Shown here: positions 24,452 to 32,222 of the stretch, in pieces
Numbering within the stretch: the stretch's first letter is position 1
Layout: each line of letters starts with the position of its first letter
Origin: CAYOLL01 sp964404765 [NCBI: uncultured Gemmatimonadota bacterium]
GTDB lineage: Bacteria > 4572-55
Length of the DNA stretch: 35,331 nucleotides
Reading direction: 5' to 3'
NCBI GenBank assembly: GCA_964404765.1
Contig: CAYOLL010000055.1
Location: 1-35,331 of the forward strand
The notes under the pieces: generated by a model
What the model was told of the DNA's origin: nothing
Databases searched by the model: none
What the model saw: the letters and a program-made list of their open reading frames with translations, nothing else
Translations under genes and position numbers: made by a program

Positions 24452-26350
24452 TTATCGAATGTAAGTTTTCCACCACAACGCAAAATTATACAAATACCAA
24501 ACCCGCACCCGATGCTGACCGGTCATCAGGCGGCGCACTTCGGCCGGATCAAAAAAATCGGTTTCGCGGCAGAATTGGGTCAGCTCGGCTTCGATCTGTT
24601 GGCCGAGGCGGTCAAACAGCCATTCGTAGACCGGGACGCCAAAGCCTTGCTTTTTGCGGTCAATGATTTCATCCGGGATGACCCCGCGCAGCGATTTTTT
24701 CAGGATGTATTTTAAAACGCCGTCTTTGGTTTTGATCGCCGTTGGGATGCTGAGGGCCAATTCCACAAACTTGTGATCGAGAAAAGGCACCCGGCCTTCC
24801 AGACTGACGCCCATACTCATTTTATCCACGCGCATCAGCAGCAATTCCGGCAGGCGATAGTTGAGATCGAGATAGGTCATCCAATTCAACACGCTCCGGT
24901 CTTCGGCTCGCTCACAAAAGCGCTCGTGGATAGGTCGGATGGCTTCCCAAGAAGTGAGATTTTTAAACTTTTGACGCAGGCGAGCGGCCAGTAAACGCTT
25001 TTTGGGGTGATCGCCTAACTCGTCGGCCCCGCCCCAAAATATCGGCTGCCGCAAGGCGCCGCGCCGCAAAAACTCATGGCGCATGGAGTTACTTTTGCCC
25101 AGCAGTTCCAGGCCAAAAGCGCCGGCTTTTTTGACAGATGACGTGCCCGGCACATCGCTGAGGCGCTGGAGTTGCAACATCTTTTTCCAGTAGGGATAGC
25201 CGCAGAATAATTCGTCCGAGCCTTCGCCCACCTGACAGACGATCACGCCGTTATCCCGCGCCAATTTGGAGACGTAATAAACCGGCACACACACCGGGTC
25301 AGCAATCGGTTCGTCCTGCAATTTGACCATCAGCGGCAGAAAATCCAGCAGATCATCCAACGTCAACAAGCGTTCGTGATACTCGGCGTTGACCAGATCG
25401 GCCACGCGGCGGGCGTAATGCAACTCGTTTTGATAGGATTGATACTCGCCTTCGTAGCCGATGGAAAAGGTTTTGACCCGGGTATTTTCGCCTTCGGAAA
25501 AAAGGGCGGCGTTGGCGCTGGAATCAATCCCGCCGGATAGAAAGACACCCACCGGCACATCGCTGACTTTGCGCAGTTGCACGGCGGTGCGGAGCTCGGC
25601 CAACAGCAGCTTGGCGATTTCGTCTTCGCTCACGCCGGTTAACGGTTTGGCAAAATCCAGCATATCCCAATAGCGCTGTTGCTGCATTTGGCCATCGGCG
25701 CTGACGCGCAGCCAGTGGCCGCCCGGCAGCTTGTGAATGCCTTCAAAAAGCGTATCCGGGGCCGGCGCAGTTAAAAAAGACAGATAATGGAAAAAGGCGG
25801 TTTCGTTGACTAAGCGAATCTGGGCCGGGTCTTGCAGCAGGGCTTTGATTTCCGAAGCAAAGGTCAGTCGGCCGTGATGTTGACAATAATACAGCGGCTT
25901 GATGCCGATGCGGTCGCGGATCAGCCACAGTTCTTTTTTGCGCGCATCCCACAAAGCGATAGCAAACATGCCGCGAAACTTGTGCAGGCAGTCGATGCCC
26001 CATTGTTCGAAGGCGTGGAGGATGACTTCGGTATCGGAATGGTCGGTTTTCCAGCGATGCCCGCCAAGCTGCTGCAACTCGGCGCGGATGTCAGCGTGGT
26101 TATAGATTTCGCCGTTGAAGATGACCCACAGCGTGTCGTCCTCGTTGGACATGGGCTGATTGGCCGTTGCCGACAGGTCGATGATCGACAGGCGGCGATG
26201 ACCCAGCCCGACCTTGCCGTCCGGCGACAGCCACAGCCCCGCGCCGTCCGGCCCGCGATGAGCCATCACGTCGCGCATCCTGGTCAGATAAGATTCTGTG
26301 ATAGTAAAGGCGCTGTTGGTGAAGGAGAGGGCGCCGACAATTCCGCACAT
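24452..26350 (-). CDS. asnB: Asparagine synthase (glutamine-hydrolysing)
   Basis: A 632-residue amidotransferase. The ATG at 26350 places the catalytic Cys at position 2 (MCGIVGAL). The glutaminase half includes MAHRGPDGAG, GHRRLSIIDLS and NGEIYNHADIR. The synthetase half has the pyrophosphate loop VGVFLSGGIDSSANAAL and VGEGSDELFCGYPYW. AsnB paralogues in glycan clusters often amidate sugar acids or peptides instead of making free asparagine. It is the first gene of the glycan operon. A TTGTCA box (complement of 26391-26396) in the 60-bp gap upstream could be a -35 element, but the matching -10 is poor. Confidence 0.9.
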   Translation of the reverse strand: MCGIVGALSFTNSAFTITESYLTRMRDVMAHRGPDGAGLWLSPDGKVGLGHRRLSIIDLSATANQPMSNEDDTLWVIFNGEIYNHADIRAELQQLGGHRWKTDHSDTEVILHAFEQWGIDCLHKFRGMFAIALWDARKKELWLIRDRIGIKPLYYCQHHGRLTFASEIKALLQDPAQIRLVNETAFFHYLSFLTAPAPDTLFEGIHKLPGGHWLRVSADGQMQQQRYWDMLDFAKPLTGVSEDEIAKLLLAELRTAVQLRKVSDVPVGVFLSGGIDSSANAALFSEGENTRVKTFSIGYEGEYQSYQNELHYARRVADLVNAEYHERLLTLDDLLDFLPLMVKLQDEPIADPVCVPVYYVSKLARDNGVIVCQVGEGSDELFCGYPYWKKMLQLQRLSDVPGTSSVKKAGAFGLELLGKSNSMRHEFLRRGALRQPIFWGGADELGDHPKKRLLAARLRQKFKNLTSWEAIRPIHERFCERAEDRSVLNWMTYLDLNYRLPELLLMRVDKMSMGVSLEGRVPFLDHKFVELALSIPTAIKTKDGVLKYILKKSLRGVIPDEIIDRKKQGFGVPVYEWLFDRLGQQIEAELTQFCRETDFFDPAEVRRLMTGQHRVRVWYLYNFALWWKTYIR

Positions 26351-26410
26351 TGGATGTCTCACGATTTAGAGATATTGCAAATAGCCGGGGTGACAACTAA
26401 AGTCGTCCTC

Positions 26411-26713
26411 TTACCCAAACTCAAAAATGGCTTTAACATCCCGATAAGCGCTTATGATCCGGACAATTTCTACGCTATTTCCCTGTATGCAATAAAAAAT
26501 GACATAGCTTTTGACAGGGAAACTACGGAGACCCGGCAACAACTCATCTCGTTGACGACCGACTTTTGGCGTATCCAAAAGTCGTCGACATTTTTCAAAC
26601 AACAGATCAATAAAGCGGTCGGCATTGAGCGGATTGTTTTCGGCGATATAGAGCCAAATGTCATCGAAATCTATTCCCGCCGCATCGGAAATAACCAGGT
26701 TAAATCGGCTCAT
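26411..26713 (-). CDS. parE: ParE/RelE family toxin
   Basis: A 100-residue RelE/ParE-superfamily toxin: LVISDAAGIDFDDIWLYIAE (helical opening), DRFIDLLFEKCRRLLDTPKV, GRQRDELLPGLRSFPVKSYV (the conserved G-R-E-L-R-F block) and FYCIQGNSVEIVRIISAYRD. ParE members poison gyrase and RelE members cut mRNA; the sequence favours ParE. The ATG at 26713 overlaps the antitoxin stop by 4 nt. The pair lies between the glycan operon and the bi-domain oxidoreductase gene. Confidence 0.88.
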   Translation of the reverse strand: MSRFNLVISDAAGIDFDDIWLYIAENNPLNADRFIDLLFEKCRRLLDTPKVGRQRDELLPGLRSFPVKSYVIFYCIQGNSVEIVRIISAYRDVKAIFEFG

Positions 26714-26985
26714 ACTTGGATATGGCTCAACCGGTGTCGACCTCTTTTCTTGACGCTGGCCACGAATTCGGCGTCTAAGGGTTGACTTTGTCCTTGCTCC
26801 AATTGGTTGATGCCGATGGCTAATTGCTGCCGCAACCAATGCTGTTGCCGCAGCCGTTCCTGCTCCTCATAGCCATAAAGCATTCGCACGGCTTCTTGAA
26901 TCACTTCGCCCGGTGATTTGTATAAGCCGCTTTTCACTTTGCTTTTGACCCAGTGTTCCAGTTCCGGGGAGAGCGCTACATTCAT
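26710..26985 (-). CDS. parD: ParD-family antitoxin
   Basis: A 91-residue ribbon-helix-helix antitoxin. MNVALSPELEHWVKSKVKSG and YKSPGEVIQEAVRMLYGYEE form the DNA-binding and dimerisation half; the Gln/Glu-rich C-terminus (residues about 45-91) wraps the toxin. The ATG at 26985 has an ideal GGAGG 5 nt upstream; a longer frame up to 27021 would consist of the tandem repeats in the leader. It precedes parE as in typical autoregulated modules. Confidence 0.9.
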   Translation of the reverse strand: MNVALSPELEHWVKSKVKSGLYKSPGEVIQEAVRMLYGYEEQERLRQQHWLRQQLAIGINQLEQGQSQPLDAEFVASVKKRGRHRLSHIQV

Positions 26986-27007
26986 TTTTCCTCCACAAGA
27001 AAACATG

Positions 27008-27025
27008 TTCATGCCATTCATGCCA
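27008..27025. repeat. Tandem 9-bp repeat in the parD leader
   Basis: TTCATGCCA occurs twice back to back, next to the palindrome AACATGTT (27002-27009). It lies between the parDE promoter and the Shine-Dalgarno, where ParD-type repressors usually bind. Confidence 0.5.
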
Positions 27026-27043
27026 GCTTTGATGTGAGATGCG

Positions 27044-27071
27044 AAAATAAAAAATTGACCTTAAAAGTCAA
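27044..27071 (-). promoter_or_regulatory. Sigma-70-like promoter of parDE
   Basis: TTGACT (complement of 27066-27071), a 16-bp spacer, and TATTTT (complement of 27044-27049), giving a leader of about 50 nt that contains the tandem repeats. Confidence 0.55.
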
Positions 27072-27145
27072 TTGCTTGCAACATCTATTTCACGATCCTT
27101 TTTATAACGTTTGACTCCTAAATCCGTGAGTGCTTTTGCATCCAT
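27068..27145 (-). CDS. Possible 25-codon small ORF
   Basis: ATG at 27145 preceded by GGGAGG with 8-nt spacing, a strong Shine-Dalgarno. It encodes a Lys/Asp-rich peptide beginning MDAKALTDLGVKRYKK and ending before the parDE promoter. No homologue is recognised. It may be a leader peptide, a decayed gene start or chance. Confidence 0.3.
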   Translation of the reverse strand: MDAKALTDLGVKRYKKDREIDVASN

Positions 27146-27205
27146 AACCTTATCCTCCCAATCGCACGATTACAAGTAATAGATTTATCAAAGTAAACCA
27201 CCCAT

Positions 27206-29338
27206 TTACCGCCGCAATTGACTTTCCACCGCAAACGCAATCTCCGTCGCCTGCACTTGTTGCCATAGCGGAATCGGCCACTCGCCTTTGCGGATGCCAT
27301 TGGCAAAAAAACGCAGTTCATCCAACTGGCCTTTATCAATCGTCTTTGTGGATAAACCGGCGGCTTTCGCCCCAAATACGCTGAGTTTTTGGTAATTTTC
27401 CAGCAAAACGACCCGCCCGTCGCTGTAAATTTCCAGCAATTCTTTGGGATAATCACCCGTGCCCAGCGCCGTGTAGGTCAGCGTGGCCACAGAGCCGTCG
27501 GCAAAGGTCAGCGTGACCACAAAGTTGTCGCGCGGGCTGTAGTAGTCGGTGGCCGGCCGGATGGCTTGCGCTTCGATTTTTTGGACGCGGCTGTCGGTCA
27601 AAAAGGTAAAAAGATCGTAGATGTGACAGGCTTCGCCGATATTACGTCCACCGCCCTCTTCGCCATGCACCCAGCTATCCAACGGGATGTAGCCGGCATT
27701 CATGCGATAGTTCAAAATCAGCGGGTTCGTACGCTCGTCCGTCAACTCGCGAATTTGCCGGGCATGAATCGAAAAGCGACGATTAAAGCCCGTCATCAAA
27801 ATAGGCTTTATCGTTTGACCATCGCTATAAAAATCTTCTATTTTCTTTAAGGCTTCCGGGCGGATGGCCAGCGGTTTTTCCACCAGGACATGCTTGCCGG
27901 CGGCGAGCGCGGCTAAGGCCAGATCAGCATGATGATTATGACGGGTGACGATGATGACGGCGTCAATGTCGGCGTCCGCCAGAATCCGGTCTATTTCAGT
28001 GGTGGCATAGGCGGCGTTGCAGTTGCGGGCCAGGGCTTCGGCGTTGTGTCCGGTGCGGCTCATGATGGCTTGGATGTGGTAGTCTTTGGCCAGTGTTTGC
28101 AGATTCGGCAGATGGGTGCTTTTGGCAAATCCGCCTGCGCCGATGAGGGCGATCCGCAGTTGACCGGTTTTAGCCGGTCGGGCTTTTGGGTTGAGCGTTT
28201 GACGGGAAATAGGCGCGGATTTGGCGGCATAGGAGAGCAAAACCATGAGCGGCTTTTGCTGCGGCTGCTGGAGCGATTGATACGCCGCCGGGGCGTTTTC
28301 AATTGGATAGGTTGCCTGAATGAGCGGCTTGACTTTAATTTTGCCATCGGCCAGTAACTGCAAATAGGCGGCCATGTTGCGGTTTTCCGTCCACCGCACG
28401 TAGCCGATGGGATAATCCAGACCTTTTTCTTCGTATTGGGCGTCGTAGCGGCCAGGCCCGTACGAGGTCGAAATAAAAAAATCCAACTCTTTTTGGTAAA
28501 AGTCAGCCCGGTTTAAGTTCAAACCCACATCGCCGACCAGTACGACGCGGCCTTTGCGCCGACACATCGTAAAAGCGGTAGCTATAATTTCATGGTCGGC
28601 CGACGCCGCGGTAATAATAACACCATCCGCCCCATGTCCGTCGGTTAAGCGCTGAATCTTGGCCACACTATTGCTCTCCGACGAAGCAACGGTTACATCC
28701 AAGCCAAGCGATTTGGCTAAACTTAGTCGTGCGGAATCTACATCCGTGCCGATGACCCGGCAGCCGTTGGCCTTAAGCATTTGCACGGTTAGCTGGCCTA
28801 AAATGCCCATGCCAATCACCACAAATGTTTCACCTAATGTCGGTTGGGCGCGACGGATACCTTGTAAGGCAATCGCGCCCAAGGTGATGGTGCTGGCCTC
28901 GGCGGGGGAAACCCTTTCCGGTACCGGGACAATGAGATTGCGCGGCACAGTGACGTATTCGGCATGATGGGCATATTGGGCGCCGGCGCAGGCGATAAGC
29001 TGTCCGACGCGCAAATCGCTGATTGCGGAACCAAGCTCGACAATTGTGCCGCAAACGGCGTAGCCGACCGGCATCCCCAACATAAACTGGCCGGTCACGG
29101 TTTTGTAGGTGTGAGAGAGGCCCTTGTCCAGCGCCATTCGCAGGGCTTTTTTAACATTGCCCGGCTGTTGCAGCGCCCGACGCCACAAGGGTGCGCTGCT
29201 GGCCCGGAGGCCGCTCATTTCTGTGCCGACGGAGATGCAGGAGTAGGCCGTTTGCACAAGCGCCAGGCCGGCTTCCGCCATCGGGGCGGGTACTTCTTCC
29301 ACAATGGCCGCGCCTTTTTTGATAAACACTTGTTTCAC
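27206..29338 (-). CDS. Bi-domain oxidoreductase: zinc-type alcohol dehydrogenase plus Gfo/Idh/MocA
   Basis: A roughly 710-residue fusion. Residues about 1-350 are a medium-chain dehydrogenase/threonine-dehydrogenase-like half (ISVGTEMSG, PVGYAVCGTIVELG, LGAIALQGIRRAQPTLGET, VVIGMGILGQLTVQML). Residues about 380-710 are a Gfo/Idh/MocA NAD-dependent sugar oxidoreductase (RIALIGAGGFAKSTHLPNL, VIIVTRHNHHADLALAAL, GKHVLVEKPLAI). This fusion is a recurrent companion of heparinase-family proteins and glycosyltransferases in surface-glycan loci, where it probably modifies a nucleotide sugar or uronic acid. The start is taken as GTG at 29338, which restores the family MKQVF opening and has AGG upstream. 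An ATG 21 nt further up lacks a Shine-Dalgarno. Confidence 0.87.
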   Translation of the reverse strand: MKQVFIKKGAAIVEEVPAPMAEAGLALVQTAYSCISVGTEMSGLRASSAPLWRRALQQPGNVKKALRMALDKGLSHTYKTVTGQFMLGMPVGYAVCGTIVELGSAISDLRVGQLIACAGAQYAHHAEYVTVPRNLIVPVPERVSPAEASTITLGAIALQGIRRAQPTLGETFVVIGMGILGQLTVQMLKANGCRVIGTDVDSARLSLAKSLGLDVTVASSESNSVAKIQRLTDGHGADGVIITAASADHEIIATAFTMCRRKGRVVLVGDVGLNLNRADFYQKELDFFISTSYGPGRYDAQYEEKGLDYPIGYVRWTENRNMAAYLQLLADGKIKVKPLIQATYPIENAPAAYQSLQQPQQKPLMVLLSYAAKSAPISRQTLNPKARPAKTGQLRIALIGAGGFAKSTHLPNLQTLAKDYHIQAIMSRTGHNAEALARNCNAAYATTEIDRILADADIDAVIIVTRHNHHADLALAALAAGKHVLVEKPLAIRPEALKKIEDFYSDGQTIKPILMTGFNRRFSIHARQIRELTDERTNPLILNYRMNAGYIPLDSWVHGEEGGGRNIGEACHIYDLFTFLTDSRVQKIEAQAIRPATDYYSPRDNFVVTLTFADGSVATLTYTALGTGDYPKELLEIYSDGRVVLLENYQKLSVFGAKAAGLSTKTIDKGQLDELRFFANGIRKGEWPIPLWQQVQATEIAFAVESQLRR

Positions 29339-29453
29339 GGTGCCTAAACCCTTTACCATGTCAATGTAAATAAAATCTACGCTCAGCTAAGCCCTAACCT
29401 GACCCAAGTCTGAAAGATAGCCGATTTTCGCCGCCGGGCAAGGAATTTTGCCA

Positions 29454-29490
29454 AAATAAAAAAGGCCGGCCTTCCAGACGGAAGACCAGC
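29454..29490 (-). terminator. Terminator after the amidinohydrolase-like gene
   Basis: On the minus strand GGTCTTCC pairs with GGAAGGCC (one G-T pair), followed by GGCC and a TTTTTTATTTT run. It lies about 55 nt past the stop codon at 29544. Confidence 0.75.
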
Positions 29491-29543
29491 CCCGCGTTAA
29501 TTTACAACGCATAGTTTTGCATTCGTCATTACATACTGCGGGA

Positions 29544-30428
29544 TCACGACACCTGCCGCAGCAAAGGCCGGGTCAGGCAAGTCGGGCCGCCTGCGCCTTT
29601 GTGACAAATATCATGGCCGTCAAATTCGTGCACTGTTGCGCCGGCTTTTTCCAGCGCGGCTTTGGTCTGTGGATTCCCGCTCAACAGGACACAGTGGCGC
29701 GGCGCAATCGCCAGCACATTGCCGGCCATGCTGTTATATTCGCTGTCCGAAACCTCGACTAATTGAATATCCCGACTGAGCAGAAACTCGCGGAAAGGCA
29801 CGGGCAGCAAGCGCGAATAAACAAGCGCCAAATCCCGATCAATCGGGCTAATCAGCGACATTAAATGCAGCACTTCACCCGGGCCATTCCAATGCGGCAG
29901 CGGCACGACCATAATTTCTTCGACAAAATCCTGCGTTAGCGCCCGCAGCTGGCGGATGCCGTCATCATTCGTGCGATAACCGCGACCCACCACAATGGTG
30001 CGCTCATCCAACCAGATCAGATCGCCGCCTTCCAAACATCCGCTGCCGGAAATTTCACCCAAAATCGGGATATCCAGCGTTTGTAAAAATTCGGCGGCAG
30101 CTTTAGCCTCGGCCTTGCGCTGCGGCTTACCCATATTGCATAAAATAGCGCCATGATCGGTTATCAGCAACGGGTCGCGCACATAAACCGAATCCAGGCC
30201 GGTGCGTTCGTCAGGCGGTAAAAAGGCAAGCTGCGGGATATGCGCCCTCAACAGATCGACAAGTCGGTCATATTCATGATTAGCCCGGACCAAATCCGGC
30301 GCGGCCGGATAGCCTAAATCTTGCCATTGTGCAGCGATAGCCGCCGCATTTTTAAAAGCATCTTTTGGATGTTTGAGCAATAAACGGCGCACGGGCGCTG
30401 TCTCGGATTGGCCGCCATAAGCAGTCAT
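29544..30428 (-). CDS. Amidinotransferase/DDAH-like guanidine-modifying enzyme
   Basis: A 294-residue pentein-fold enzyme. Catalytic positions are visible: VYVRDPLLIT (Asp 85), CLEGGDLIWL (Glu 133), GEVLHLMSLISPID (His 188) and GAGGPTCLTRPL (nucleophile Cys 284). The layout and length match dimethylarginine dimethylaminohydrolase and related arginine/citrulline-forming enzymes rather than the longer glycine amidinotransferases. The actual substrate (methylarginine, arginine or another guanidine) is not shown by the sequence. AGGAG lies 6 nt before the ATG. It follows the SDR gene by 73 nt on the same strand. Confidence 0.88.
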   Translation of the reverse strand: MTAYGGQSETAPVRRLLLKHPKDAFKNAAAIAAQWQDLGYPAAPDLVRANHEYDRLVDLLRAHIPQLAFLPPDERTGLDSVYVRDPLLITDHGAILCNMGKPQRKAEAKAAAEFLQTLDIPILGEISGSGCLEGGDLIWLDERTIVVGRGYRTNDDGIRQLRALTQDFVEEIMVVPLPHWNGPGEVLHLMSLISPIDRDLALVYSRLLPVPFREFLLSRDIQLVEVSDSEYNSMAGNVLAIAPRHCVLLSGNPQTKAALEKAGATVHEFDGHDICHKGAGGPTCLTRPLLRQVS

Positions 30429-30501
30429 GTTTTACTCCTATTTTAAAAGGTTAAATGTAGATAGGCTCAGGCTGATTCTCTCCGATATGTGACCTCGTAG
30501 T

Positions 30502-31371
30502 CTACAATCTAACAGCCTGAACAGATATTTCCCACAAGCGGCGGGCAATGTCCGGATCATAGGACGCCGACGAAGATTTAACCGCCCGACGGCGACGGAA
30601 ATATTGGCCGCTGACACTGGCCACAGCGGGAGAAGTTGCCAGGTAGATGGATGTTTCCGCCCCTTTTTCCGGGCTGCCGAAAAAGAACCGGCTAACTGCC
30701 GCCAGAACGTAGGGCAAACCGGTATAATCAAGAACGAGCTTAGTCGCAATTACGCCCGGATGCAGACAGTTTACGGTTACGGAACTGCCCTGCAAGCGAC
30801 GGGCTAATTCATACGTAAACAGGATATTGGCCAATTTTGTTTTCTGATAGATCCGGGTGCCTTTGTATGCCGATTTTTCCGCCTGTAAGTCGTCCAAATC
30901 GAGCCTGGCCCAATAGTGAGCGTCTGAAGCAACATTAATGATGCGCGCCGATGGACTGCCTTTAAGCAAGTCCAATAGCAGATTGGTCAACAAAAAATAG
31001 GCCAGATGATTGACCGCAAATTGCAGTTCTAAACCGTCGGGCGTAACTTGCCGTTGCTGTACAATCACGGCGGCATTGTTAATGAGCACATCCAATCGGT
31101 CATAGCGGGTCAGGACTTCGCCGGCCAGCCGCCGAATGTCCGCCAGCGAAGCTAAATCGCATTGCAGCAAATCAATCGCCGAATTTCCGGTCATTTGGAC
31201 GATTTCTGCCTGAGCTGCCATGCCTTTAGCCAAATCGCGGCACACCAGAATGACACGCGCGCCGAGCCGGGCCAATTCCAGCGCGGTGGCTTTACCAATG
31301 CCCACGTTTGCGCCGGTGATTAATACGGTTTTGCCGGCCATGGTTTGAATTTGGGCTGTTTTTTGGGGCAT
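30502..31371 (-). CDS. Short-chain dehydrogenase/reductase (retinol-dehydrogenase-like)
   Basis: A 289-residue classical SDR. TGANVGIG (19-26) binds the cofactor, VCRD (residues 43-46) suggests NADP preference, and NNAA (98-101), Ser 149 in INVASDAHYW and YQKTK (Tyr 175, Lys 179) form the active site. FAVNHLAYFLLTNLLLDLL and LHPGVIATKL are typical of the RDH11-14/WWOX-like group. The substrate is unknown. A 17-bp palindrome (31411-31427) upstream indicates regulated expression. It may be co-transcribed with the amidinohydrolase-like gene. Confidence 0.88.
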   Translation of the reverse strand: MPQKTAQIQTMAGKTVLITGANVGIGKATALELARLGARVILVCRDLAKGMAAQAEIVQMTGNSAIDLLQCDLASLADIRRLAGEVLTRYDRLDVLINNAAVIVQQRQVTPDGLELQFAVNHLAYFLLTNLLLDLLKGSPSARIINVASDAHYWARLDLDDLQAEKSAYKGTRIYQKTKLANILFTYELARRLQGSSVTVNCLHPGVIATKLVLDYTGLPYVLAAVSRFFFGSPEKGAETSIYLATSPAVASVSGQYFRRRRAVKSSSASYDPDIARRLWEISVQAVRL

Positions 31372-31410
31372 CGTTCGGTATCCTAATTTCAGACTAACGG
31401 GTGATATATA

Positions 31411-31427
31411 TATAGCATCGTGCTATA
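31411..31427. promoter_or_regulatory. Palindromic operator upstream of the SDR gene
   Basis: TATAGCA-TCG-TGCTATA, perfect 7-bp arms with a 3-bp centre, 40 nt before the SDR start. On the minus strand it sits where the -35/-10 spacer would be (TTAAGT...CTATAT), a position suited to repression. Confidence 0.5.
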
Positions 31428-31456
31428 CCAAAACTTAAAATGAATTATACACTTCC

Positions 31457-31519
31457 AAAAAAATATAAGGGTCTTGTAAGATTTTACTTGGTAATGAGAT
31501 ACATCTTTTGAGACCCTTA
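31457..31519 (-). terminator. Terminator of the DUF433/DUF5615 pair
   Basis: TAAGGGTCT (31466-31474) pairs with AGACCCTTA (31511-31519) across a 36-nt loop. On the minus strand a TTTTTTT run follows. It lies about 35 nt past the DUF5615 stop codon. Confidence 0.65.
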
Positions 31520-31553
31520 GGGTTTAGTGTCCAAATCATTTTCGGTTTTGGTA

Positions 31554-31904
31554 TTACTTACGAGCGAATCTTACTCTTTGCTCCGTGACAACGACAAATT
31601 TGCCAATCAGTTGATCAGAAAATTGTTCAAGAAAGTGTCGGAGTACCGCAATCTTGTTGCTAAACCGTTCGTTTTCCAATCGCATAAAAATCACGCCATG
31701 ATGAGGATGATTTTCGCGATATACTTTTTCGCCAAAGTCTTTGTCATTCGTGATAAGAATCCAATTCTCTTGATAGGCTTTAAGAATCACATCTTCATCG
31801 TCAAGTCCGCGAGCTTGTTCAAAAACGGAGAAAACGTCATATCCCTCTGCTCTCAGCCATCGCGCAACTGCTGGACCTGTGCATTCATCAACCAAAAATC
31901 GCAT
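31554..31904 (-). CDS. DUF5615 PIN-like toxin
   Basis: A 116-residue DUF5615 protein with a PIN-domain-like nuclease core: MRFLVDECTGPAVARWL (first Asp/Glu), GLDDEDVILKAYQENWILIT, NDKDFGEKVY (second acidic cluster) and HHGVIFMRLEN. Such proteins are predicted RNases paired with DUF433 antitoxins. Its ATG directly follows the antitoxin stop (TAAATG), so translation is coupled. Confidence 0.88.
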   Translation of the reverse strand: MRFLVDECTGPAVARWLRAEGYDVFSVFEQARGLDDEDVILKAYQENWILITNDKDFGEKVYRENHPHHGVIFMRLENERFSNKIAVLRHFLEQFSDQLIGKFVVVTEQRVRFARK

Positions 31905-32153
31905 TTATGCCATCTCCATTTCTAATGGCATGAAGGTGGTACTTTCAAGCGACTTGGCGGCAAATAAAATACATGCCAAGATATCATTCTGTGTCAAGCC
32001 TTTATATTCGTCCAATATTTCAGAGAAGGGCGCGCCATTGGCTAACAAATTGAGAATATACTCAACTGTTAATCGCGTACCCTTAATAATTGGCTTTCCG
32101 ACCATAATTTTAGAATTTAGAACAATGCGATCAAGTAACTCCTGGTCTTTCAT
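31905..32153 (-). CDS. DUF433 antitoxin
   Basis: An 82-residue DUF433 protein: RIVLNSKIMVGKPIIKGTRL (family opening with the GKP-I-GTR motif), VEYILNLLANGAPFSEILDE and YKGLTQNDILACILFAA. It has a winged-helix-like DNA-binding fold and is the expected antitoxin and autoregulator of the downstream DUF5615 gene. AGAGG lies 5 nt before the ATG. It is separated from rseP by 69 nt. Confidence 0.9.
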   Translation of the reverse strand: MKDQELLDRIVLNSKIMVGKPIIKGTRLTVEYILNLLANGAPFSEILDEYKGLTQNDILACILFAAKSLESTTFMPLEMEMA

Positions 32154-32222
32154 TTCAACCTCTTGTAGATATTTTGATATTTTGAATCAACACTTTTGAA
32201 TTACAAACAATAGCACGTGTAG

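Noticed and set aside
25832-26785. A 317-codon plus-strand open frame
   Set aside because: It is antisense to asnB and parE, both of which have clear family motifs on the minus strand.
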